Origin: Sepioteuthis lessoniana | Lineage: Eukaryota > Mollusca > Cephalopoda > Myopsida > Loliginidae | Assembly (NCBI GenBank): GCA_963585895.1 | Contig: CAUZXS010005812.1 | Coordinates: forward strand, 1-64,000 | Reading direction: 5' to 3' | DNA: 64,000 nt | Shown: positions 49,008 through 58,689 of the stretch, one piece after another | Layout: every line of letters starts with the position of its first letter | Numbering within the stretch: position 1 is the first letter of the stretch | The notes under the pieces: model-generated | What the model was told of the DNA's origin: nothing | What the model saw: the letters and a program-made list of their open reading frames with translations, nothing else | Database searches by the model: none | Position numbers and translations under genes: made by a program

Positions 49008-50061
49008 AGACAACAAACCCCACCTGAAGCACTGTAAATACCATTTTCCTCCACCGACCATTACACCCACCACACATTATATGAACCATCTTCCACCATT
49101 AATCCCGATACTCTTCTCCTTACGCCTACGCTATCTGTTATATTTACAGTTTTATGAGCACTGAGAATAGGCCTCAACACCCTACGTTAATCTTATCAAC
49201 CACGTACACTCTATCATTTTCTACAATAGCGTATAAATCATATAACATAAACACAAAACATATAACTATCAAAAATAACATCTCAACCGCCCAAATATTA
49301 CCCATACCTCCCAAACCCGCAATCTATTTCCTTAATCTATTACCCTAAATCTATAATGAAAACACTTTGCTCTTCAGTTATAATCATTATCGTACTTAAA
49401 AATACTATTATCGTAACCCCTTCATTATTTTCATCAGGCACGTACTATCACAGATAACTATAGTATATATGAAATTTACGTAACATTTCATCAATTCATT
49501 ATAATATTCTTGCCCAATTCCCTTCCTTAAATATAATACCAACATTATACAATAATCCATATTATATTGTAATACAGTATATCCCTACCTATTTATATCC
49601 CTGGTGATTCTGGTCTACCATACTATAACCGTTTAAATACGCTTACAAATCCAATCTTTATTCATTTCCCTCAACATGCAATGATGATGTTTTGTTCCTT
49701 AGTGATAGTCACCTACACATACAGAAATAAAATAATGTAGCAAAAATAAGATACACGGACGGCTTTATATCCAGTAAAAACAACGTGCTGCGTTTGTACC
49801 TTCACAAACACGTATACTATATGCCACCCACACATACACACACAATAATACGCAACTGTAACCAACACAAACACACGCACACACCCACACACATTCACAC
49901 ACTTAAAATCATACGTAAAGATTCCTAAAAAAATCCAAACGGTTTTTGATTGTATTTTTTCGACTTTCGATTCATTTCGTTTAGTTAACTGCCTGATGAT
50001 TGTTGTTTTGTAAAAAAAACTCTATGAAACCCAGGGGTTGCAGTATAAATTTCATGGAATT
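49008..50061. repeat. Right inverted arm, with empty LINE site
   Basis: Reverse complement of the left arm but without the young LINE: here TTTTTGAT, AGTTAT and ATGTTTTGTG run on without a break (near 49.26 kb), which marks the pre-insertion site. The minus-strand open frame 49713-49898 parallels the left-arm frame. Confidence 0.88.
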
Positions 50062-50226
50062 ATATATATATATATATATATTCCGAATTTTACGTCTCTA
50101 ATTATCATTATTGGTAATGTGTAAACATGTTGCTCTACATTTTCTTAATATTGATTTAACAATTTTGAGGCGTTTTTAGCGCTAAATTTTGACCCCTCCC
50201 TCTCTCCCTCTCTCTCTCTCTCTCTG

Positions 50227-50268
<42 letters not shown>

Positions 50269-50310
50269 ACACACAAACACACACACACACACAGAGACTC
50301 AAAAGGTCGT
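50062..50310. repeat. (TA)n and (CT)n(CA)n microsatellites
   Basis: TA run at 50062-50080 bounding the composite, and a CT-rich tract of about 75 bases plus CA run at 50192-50294. Confidence 0.9.
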
Positions 50311-50317
50311 TTGTCCA

Positions 50318-50880
50318 GTCAGCTGGGGCTGTAGAATACACTGACTGCTTCTCTGCAGAAGAACCCCCCCTAACGAGTTTCCTGGATATGACATTAAACA
50401 ATCTGATGGTGAGGTTCCAGCAATGCTGGAGCTTTGGGGAATGCAGAGTACCCCTTCATTGCCATTGCTCCCAGGTCCACTCTGGCCCGGAGTGGTAGCA
50501 CCTGATAGGTCCTATCTATGGGTTAAATAGAATTAACAGCATACTTATGCTAAAATGAATTGTTTGAGTAAAACTGAATAGTTTGAAATAGAAATGGCTT
50601 TTACAATTAAACCGTACTTACATTTAAACTGCGTGCGTATGCTTAACTGAATTATTTGAAATAGAACTGTTTTTTGACATTAAAACTGTATTTACACTTA
50701 ATCGAATTGTTACATACAACTGCTTGATTAGTTAGAAATGGAAATGTTTTTGACCATTAAACTGTGTACTTATGCTAAACTGAATTGTTTTGAATAGAAC
50801 AGATTATTTACATAAAAATGGATTTGGCGTTAAATAACCTACAGAGGTTAATATGCCATAAAACCCAACAAACCAAACCA
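50318..50880 (+). repeat. Rep-A interspersed repeat, copy 6, long tail
   Basis: Head CAGCTGGGGCTGTAGAATAC, CACTGACTGCTTCTCTGCAG, GTTTCCTGGATATGACATTA, GGAGCTTTGGGGAATGCAGA, CATTGCCATTGCTCCCAGG, GGAGTGGTAGCACCTGATAG, then a ~300-base tail of repeated GAATTGTTTGAAATAGAACTG-type units and the end GTTAATATGCCATAAAACCC. The tail unit differs in wording from the 15.6-kb copy but has the same layout. Confidence 0.75.
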
Positions 50881-51525
50881 ACCATCAAAAGGTCGTCTTT
50901 GATAATGATTTGAAGATAAAATGTTCCGAATGTTTCTAATTTTTTTTTTTTTTTTGTTTTGATAGCATTTTAACTTTTACCTAGTTATTAAAGACCCTTG
51001 CTAAATAAAAATTGATATGTAAATGTTCTTGTAAATTATCTATAAACTGTGTAAATTTTTTGTTCTACATGTTGTGAAAAGTCGAGTTAAAGTTAAATTT
51101 CAAGCGATACGCACGCGGAGTATGTATTTCATGTTTCTACAAAACTGTTTGAAAAAATTGCTTTTTCCGCAAGATTGAATTTGAATCGTTACGCAATTGG
51201 AGTAGTTATTTAAAGCATCTCCTATAATACTGTTCAGAAACATTTTTTTCTATCAAATGGGTTCTTCAAGGTTGGTGTGCATGGAAAAAAATCCCATACA
51301 TATTTAAACTTGGAGTATCTGAATGTTTATCGTTGTAAAATGGATCAGATAATATCGAATATATTCAATATACTCGTGTCAGGACTGATATAAGGAATCT
51401 GATTGAATGGGATCTTTTTTCTTTCGATTTTGAAGCGATCTCAGATTATTTTTTTTTTTTTTACTGTTGACGTGAAGTAATACTGAATAATTTATAAAAA
51501 ATTTACTGTCTGTCGTTTTTAATCA

Positions 51526-51527
<2 letters not shown>

Positions 51528-51590
<63 letters not shown>

Positions 51591-51712
51591 ATATAAGTAT
51601 GAAAGAAAAAATACGCGCGCGTGTATAATATATATATATATAAACATACACACACTCACACACACACATATATATATAAACATACACACATACACAAACA
51701 CAAACACACACG

Positions 51713-51767
<55 letters not shown>

Positions 51768-51770
51768 CCA
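51528..51770. repeat. Cluster of (TA)n, (GT)n and (CA)n tracts
   Basis: Alternating TA, GT, TA, CA, TA and CA blocks in a roughly palindromic order: (TA)n(GT)n ... (CA)n(TA)n. The overlapping open frames on both strands are artefacts. Confidence 0.92.
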
Positions 51771-52044
51771 TAGTAATACAAAATTCACGCTTAAACACAT
51801 TTTATCTGGTAACCAGTGTAGGATTTCATCAACCAAAAGGATTCCATTGCCAGAGGTTTAGAGGTGTGATTTAAGAAAAAATACAAAGCTTTCTATCGGA
51901 TACACATAATCGGTTAAATGTGAATATCAATATATGTCTGTATATTTATATATATTTCTGTGACATGACAAAACTAAATTTTTTAACAAGATTTTAGAGA
52001 AATAAAACATGCAATATTGGTTTACTGTAATGATTCTACTTTGA

Positions 52045-52235
52045 GGGTTTGCTGAAAAGTTCATAGACTGAAAATTTCATATGATGTCATATCTTCTGTC
52101 GATGACTTTTTTGATTAACGGGATACATACTATAAAGCACCGATAGAAGAAGTGTGTGGACCACAAGGAGGACTATATAGAAACATAAAACTCATCTGGT
52201 TACATTGGTCAGCTTATAAACTTTTCAACCAACCC
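52045..52235. mobile_element. Short inverted-repeat element (MITE candidate, 191 bp)
   Basis: The left end reads GGGTTTGCTGAAAAGTTCAT and the right end, reversed, GGGTTGGTTGAAAAGTTTAT, about 25 bases of matching inverted terminal repeat. There is no coding capacity. A target duplication is not clear. Element class (Tc1/mariner or other) is inference from the GGGT...AAAAGTT style of its ends. Confidence 0.6.
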
Positions 52236-54350
52236 TGGTTGTTAACAAGAATTTTCAAATATGTTTTTGCTGCGCATACCCGCCAAAATGTTTCCCTATC
52301 TTCATTTATCTTGTACCAAGTTCCAACTCCAAATCGCTCAAATCAAAGTTTAATCTTTTGCGACGTTTACGCCCTATTAGAGGAGATAGGAAATATTCAA
52401 AGATTTTCTTGCATGTCAGATTCATAATTTGAAAAATAAGATTTTTTTTTTCGGCTGAACGTCACAGTAAATTTAATGATTAACTTAGAAGGCTTGTTTC
52501 TTTTTTCTCTCTTTTCTTTTTTTATTCTTGTCTATTTTATTTTATTTTGTTTTACTAATTATTTTTTTCATTTTGTGAGGGTCTCCGGGAAAACAAATTC
52601 ATTAGCAAATTAGTAATGCTACAAGTAATTTAAAACATTTCTGTTAAAGTTGTCTCGAATGATTTATAAAAGACAGACGTTTTAAATCTTCTTCTTCTTC
52701 TTCTTCTTCTTGTATAAATATATACTTATATTGTTTTAGCATATATGCCGTTTGTCCGTATAGTGCGTGTGTATATGCAGTTTGTGTGTTAGAGTGCATC
52801 TGCTTTTACATCTACAACCACTTGCAAAGAAGCAAAGTTCCATGTGAATGCACCTGACACATAATGTAATCCACCTTCAAACTCATCACTGCGGTTTTCT
52901 TAATGACAAAGACAAAATTGCAAGGCCAAAAAGGTTAAGTCATGAAGCAACTCGTAGCAAAATAGTCAACGATAATCTTTTTGAATTAAAAACTCTTAAT
53001 AATTAAAATATCCATGCATTCATAGGAAAGCCAGTTCTCTAACTTGTTTTGCGATGATAACTTTGAACTTGCTTTATTAGATAAGGCATATAACTTTGTC
53101 TTTTGATTTTTCATATATATATAATGTCAAAATTAATATTTTCTTAATTCATGTGACGAATAAATGAGACCAATTTGAGACATTACTTACGTTACGAGTT
53201 CAAAAGAAGTTAATCATCTTCTAAATCGCGAGGAATATTTGCATTGTCTTTGGAAATAAAGTTTTAAGTCTCAGAAAATACCATTGATGGTTGAGTTGGT
53301 TTTAATTGAGGAAACTTAACCTCAAAGAATATTTCATTCTAAGCATTGAAATTAAATCAACAAGTAAACTTTCCTCTTTGTAACTGAACGAAAATTTCTA
53401 ATTTTTTTCCATACGACAATTGTTATTAACTTTTATCAAACTGTTAAAATGTCAGAAATTAGTCAATAAATTCACATGATCTGACCAATTATTAACTTCA
53501 TCTCTTCGTCCTTAAAAACATGATTCGTTACTGTGCCATTTCCGGAAGGAATTGTCCCAAACGATTAAAAGTAGGTTCGTTATAATCATATTTAGCGAAA
53601 ATGACAATGATTTTCGAAAAAGACCAGTCTATACGAAAACGAGGATCATTACTTGTGAAAATCAATACTCTGTTTTTGATGGAATATGAAGCGTATAGTC
53701 TACCATGAAAAGTTAAATTGTATTTGTTGTATAGCCATAATGATATCAATAGCAACAACAACAATAATAATAATAATAATACAAATACAGGCGGTACCAA
53801 CGGGTTTATTTCTTTCTACCTTCAGTCCTTGGAAACAAGAAAAGAGACACAAATCATAAAAGCATATACTAACGATACGTTACTGACCCCCACCCACACG
53901 CACACACGACGCATCTTGAGGTGTCTTAGATCTCAACACATCTCTGCCAGTCAAGACCCAAACTAATCTACTTTGATCAGATCCGAAAAACCCAACAGTG
54001 CGCTTCAACGGTCGAACCTCAACTACCCGTCTTTTCAAAACCCTCAAATTCTCAGGACCATCTCTTCTGGGTAAGACATCAATCACCCACTCAATTCACT
54101 CCAACAACCTTCCAGCCCCAGTTCCTGTCTGGAGGTTTATTATGCAGATGATGATTGTCATATCTTTTCCTTGCGGGCATAAGCCTGCACCATCTGACTA
54201 TGGCACCTGAACTAAGAGACATTGTGAAGTTCAAAGCCGTTAAACTAAATAATAAAATATTATTAACGAAAAATGTTTAATAAAATGAAATCATTACTGT
54301 ATTGAAAGAGTTAATTATGGTAAATACTAAACTCACTTCATTGGCCTTGA
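52236..54350. other. Non-coding stretch with short microsatellites
   Basis: (TTC)n at 52688-52711 and (AAC)n(AAT)n at 53754-53780. The short plus and minus frames at 53.5-54.2 kb show no recognisable domain. Confidence 0.55.
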
Positions 54351-54658
54351 TTGAAAAAGGTGTTACCCTTGTATTATGTCGAAAAAGGTGTTATCTTTGC
54401 ATTTGGTTGAAAAAGGTGTTATCTTTGCATTAGGTCAAGAAAAGTGTTATCCTTACATCATGTCGAAAAAGGTGTTACCATTGCCTTAGGTTGAAAAAGG
54501 TGTTACCCTTACATTATGTCGAAAAAAGTGTTATCCTTGTATAAGGTTGAAAAGGGTGTTACCCTTGTGTTAAGTCAAAAAAGTTGTTACCGTTGCATTA
54601 GGCCGAAAAAAAGTGTTACCTTGCATTAGGTCGAAAACCTATTACCCTTGCATTAGGT
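54351..54658. repeat. 28-bp minisatellite, eleven copies
   Basis: Unit close to TCGAAAAAGGTGTTACCCTT plus GCATTAGG, repeated about eleven times, the last copy one base shorter. The first positions alternate TTG/TCG and TATG/TAGG in adjacent units, so a two-unit (56-base) higher-order pattern is suggested. There are no spacers, so this is not a CRISPR array. Confidence 0.94.
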
Positions 54659-54659
54659 A

Positions 54660-56800
54660 AAAAATATGCAGGAAAGGTTTTTGGTTCTAAATATAAAAGT
54701 TTTATAACATCCACTCTACTTTTTCGACATCGCTCGTCCTAATGTTAACGATTTCAACTCTTAACAACTTTAAGATAAGAAACTATGCACCAACTATCAA
54801 AATTTATCTTTTAAGATGCAGACATGTTTTTTTTTTATATTTTAAACCTGGTCCATTAATACGTTCCCTGTTCGATGTGTTTAAGTGAGAGAAAATGTAA
54901 GTAACTCTGTAATTGATCACTAAGAATTAGAGAATTTTTCAACCCAAATTAACTGGACCTTTTTCCTAACCTATGTGACTGTGCATAAATTATTATCTCG
55001 GGGCGAGAGTTTATTTTATGCACATGTGACGTCGGGGCAGTCCAGCACTTTGACTTCGCAAAATAAGTCCTAGTCAAGACTCCTATTTCGGGCATAAGGT
55101 AACTGGCAAATAATGTGGGGGTTAATTTGGAGCTAAATTCATCTCGACGCTGGCAAGGGGGTTTCCAATTTCACCTTCACATATCTCACCAGGTCCTTTG
55201 TTTTCATACCCCTCGGATATCGGAAAGCATGGACTTCTAGGTTAAAATAAAATATATTTCACTGTAGTCAAATTTCCAATATTTAGGAAGGGTGGAAGGA
55301 AAAACAGTTTTAAGTTGTACTTTTCGAAGGGTTTACTTGGCAGATTCCTTTCTTTTACGGGCGAGCGGCATTTCTCTAGAATCTGCCTGAAGGCAATTCT
55401 GTTATCTTCTGTCCAAATATTCTGTTCTACTCTTTCTCCGGAGCTTGGCTAACTTGGTGTCCATCTCTTGCCAATGTCTGTCCAGAACTAAAGATCCTTT
55501 TTCAAATTTCCTCTGACGGAAAGGTACTATTTTTCGGCGCTAAAGGCTCGAGCCAATCATTTGGCTTCTTTTTTTTTTCTTCCTCTCTATTTCATTCGGG
55601 TTACTACAATGACCTACATTCCCTTCTCTGTCCAACCAATTTGGGGTTATGGAGTGCAGGTAGCTTTGTTTGACCTTATTCTAACTGCCTTATCGGTCAA
55701 TCCTTGGGGCTTGTTAGGTCAAACACAGAAGGGTAAGGGATATTAATCCTACCTTTCCTCTCTTATGGGCATACCACGTCAAACCTAGTTCTTAAAACGT
55801 AGCATTTATAGAGATTCTCCCCGATTGCGACCAAAGTCTGAAGTATTGAATGATATTGTGTTATCAGACCGTTATGAAACTATTCCTCTTCTCACAGATG
55901 AGTTGTTAAAGCAGTTGGTCCGTAAAATCTGGAAACCCCAAGAAATAAGAAGAGATAAATTCGATTCTCATCGAGAGATTTTTCTTTCTGATGAGCGCTG
56001 CTCTTCGCTGTCATAGAACTGGCACCCGAATTAGTGACAAAAAACCCAACAAAAAACAAAAACAAAACAAAAAACAAGAAATACGAACACAAGTGTGATA
56101 CAATAATAAAGATGCTATCTCATAATGCAGATGAAAAAGCATAAAACTAGCGAAGATTAAAATTTCATTTACGTGTGAATTAATTTAATGAATATTTTTT
56201 CACTAAGTTTTATCTCTGTTCTATGAGAGTTGTTACACTTAATGTATGAAAGTTGTCTAAAAATATGAGGGTCACATAATAAACACGACGGTTATTCAAT
56301 AAACACGACGGTCATTCAATAAAAAGAAGCAGATTTATAAAAATAGCAATAACCTTTTATTTTCAGAATTTTTTTTCATGTATGTGAACTCTGCATTGGT
56401 ACAAATTGGGTTATTACAAAATAATCTAAATCGTACAAAATATTTTTGCGGCTATTCAAAATGGCGCAAATCAAACAACGTGCTCCAGGCTTAAATAGGG
56501 TTCTGTCATCAAATCTTTGATGGCTGAAAAGTACAATTCACGTAAAATGTGCAGAAGAATGCGTAATTAGTGCTGAATTAAATTTGTTAGTTACAATATA
56601 TTTACAAATGTGCTAAACATAGATTTACGACAACAAGCCTGAATCGCCAAGATAGTCTACTGACATTCCAGTGAAGAAAAATTCCGGGCGCAGCCGTTTG
56701 TAAAGAAAGCCATACTTACAGTATTCTGAGACATGAATGGACCCATTACTTAATTTCCTTGAAAAAGTTGCGACTATAAACAATGTTTTCAGTTGCCAAC
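54660..56800. other. Stretch with no recognisable gene
   Basis: Open frames at 55561-55746 and 55825-56016 (plus) carry no recognisable motif. Near 56.28-56.33 kb a word of about 19 bases (ATTCAATAAACACGACGG) is repeated twice, with a third partial TCATTCAATAAA. Confidence 0.5.
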
Positions 56801-56804
56801 TTCC

Positions 56805-57700
56805 AAGACACGCTTACTCTACTATAAAGCCAAATTGAAGTTAGTCATTCCAATGTCAGCGAACAAGGCAGAATGTTTTTGAATGTCTTCTATCGAATAA
56901 TTTAAAAATTCGTAAAAAAAAAAAAAAAGAAGGCCCTAACAGTAGTTTAAAAGATAAAGCCTAAAACACCTAATGCTACCATAGCCCCCCCCCCCTAGAG
57001 AAAGGGAAAAAGAGAAAAAAAAAATGAAATTAATTCCCCCCCCCCATAAGACCGCCACCAAAGCTACGTAAAATTTCAGTAGTAAATAAAAGTCGAAACG
57101 AGGAAGTAGCATTTGAACTCAGGAGCCAACTGGAAGAAATATCAATTTTGGTCAGTATGTCTTTAAGTCCTATCAATTTAAAATGCTGAATTTTACAAAA
57201 TGTTATGCTGTATTTTGTTTGTGAAATATTGCTTAAACTATGCGTTTTAAATGTAAAGACACGCTTACTCTACTATAAAGCCAAATTGAAGTTAGTCATT
57301 CCAATGTCAGCGAACAAGGCAGAATGTTTTTGAATGTCTTCTATCGAATAATTTAAAAATTCGTAAAGAAAGCCCTAACAGTAGTTTAGAAGAAAAAGCC
57401 TAAAACACCTAATGCTACCATAGCCCCCCCCCCACCAAGAGAAAGAGAAAAAATTTTTAAGCTCTATAATTCCTGAAGCCTGCTAGGTTCCCAACTGTAG
57501 TAAAAGAAAAAAAAAATGAAAAAAACCTAGGAAAAGTCCCAATACAGCAAAAAAAAAAAAGCACAAGTCAGTACCAGTGAAAGTACCTTAATGTTGGACT
57601 TTAACTAAGTTAAAACTTAAGAAAACTTAAACCAAAATTACCCCCCCTTTTTTTTTCTTTTTTTTGCGTACACATGGGAAGCAGCATGATGTACGTAAAG
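56805..57700 (+). promoter_or_regulatory. LINE 5' region with 451-bp-spaced direct repeat
   Basis: A block of about 195-200 bases starting AAGACACGCTTACTCTACTA at 56805 recurs at 57256, an offset of 451 bases, and each copy ends with CTACCATAGCCCCCC and a purine run. The two copies differ mainly in an A-run and a few bases. Downstream, GACTTTAACTAAGTTAAAAC is shared with the older LINE at 45.9 kb. This layout suggests tandem 5' UTR monomers that could carry the promoter, as in some other LINEs; promoter activity is inference. Confidence 0.6.
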
Positions 57701-58017
57701 GTATTTGAATAATCCCATGTACGACCAAACTCAATACCTAAACGGGTCCTGGACGTGAGTTTGACGACTTTACGCTCAGGATCGCTAGTTCGATCGGGGA
57801 ACTACTGCTGCTCTTCTATAAGAGTGGCTTCTATAGAAGAGAATAAAACAGCCATCGAAAGATAACCATGACCCACACTCAAACCACTTACACAAACCGC
57901 ATCGCTCTTCGCGCGGGTAAAAAAGGGGCGCGTCCTGCTGAGGTTGGAGCCCTGGCCTCGGTGTTCGAAAAATCAGCTACAGAGCTCAAACAATCAAAAC
58001 TACTAAAATGCAAGTAA

Positions 58018-58677
58018 ACACTAAAAATAGCCACATTTAACGTTAGAACCCTAAATAGAATAGGACAACTCCCAGAGCTAATCGCATCGGCCGAAGAACA
58101 TAAGATAGACATAATATGCATACAAGAACACAGATACACGCACTCCGAAGATATCTAATATCACGAAACTGGCAATGGCTGGTCGCTCGCCACTGTATCC
58201 GCATGGAAAAACTCTGTCAACGCCGCAGTAGGAGGGGTAGGATTACTTATAGGACCTAGAGCATTAAAAACGCTTAATAGCGCTGAGAAAATACAGCCTA
58301 GAATGATGGCAGCTACATTCAACGGAAACCCCAGAGCAACAATCATCTCATGCTAGAGCCCCACCAATGTTAGTGAAAAAAATGAACTAGTCGCCTTCTA
58401 TGATGAGTTATCCTCATTAGTGCGTAGCATCCCGAAACACAACATGTTAGTCATTGGTGGAGACATGAATGCCCAAATCGGGAAAAACGGAAACAACAAA
58501 TACAGCCTCCACAACACGTCAAATAGGAATGGGCAACATCTAACAGATTTCATGATAGAAAATAGATTAGCATGCCTCAATACAAACTACCAAAAAAGAG
58601 AGGGCAAACTATGGACATACACGTACGCGAACAATACTAAAGCTCAGATAGACTACGTCCTTATAAACAAGAAATGA
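58018..58677 (+). pseudogene. LINE AP-endonuclease domain with three in-frame stops
   Basis: Frame from 58018 gives TLKIATFNVRTLNRIGQLPE (motif FNVR), IICIQEHRY (catalytic Glu), GGVGLLIGPRAL, MLVIGGDMNAQIGK (metal-binding Asp/Asn), and KAQIDYVLINKK; the last motif STDHRIV lies in the following frame at about 58.73 kb. These are the conserved residues of an APE-type nuclease, which nicks the target DNA to prime reverse transcription. Stops: TAA 58156-58158, TAG 58354-58356, TGA 58675-58677. The nearest upstream ATG (58008) is in a different frame. Apart from these changes the domain looks intact and the copy is young. Confidence 0.88.
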
Positions 58678-58689
58678 AAAAATAGTGCA

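Larger units (their letters stand above)
43351..50061. mobile_element. Composite element bounded by ~1-kb inverted repeats
   Basis: 43351-45345 (without the young LINE) and 49008-50061 are inverted copies of one sequence of about 1.0 kb, roughly 90% alike by eye from the outermost AATTCCAT to the inner GGTTTGGTGTCTTTT. Both outer ends abut AT repeats, so no target duplication can be read. Inside lie, in order, an old RTE-like LINE (45355-47873) and an RT/GIY-YIG relic (47874-48960) whose 3' end is 50 bases from the right arm. Penelope-like elements are known to carry LTR-like repeats that may be inverted, which is the preferred reading. A large palindromic DNA transposon is the alternative. 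Confidence 0.65.

Noticed and set aside
51519-51861. Overlapping frames on both strands
   Set aside because: Val/Cys/Tyr/Ile/Thr/His strings from TA/GT/CA tracts.
54351-54658. CRISPR array
   Set aside because: 28-base repeats are contiguous with no spacers, the units are diverged, and the sequence is eukaryotic.
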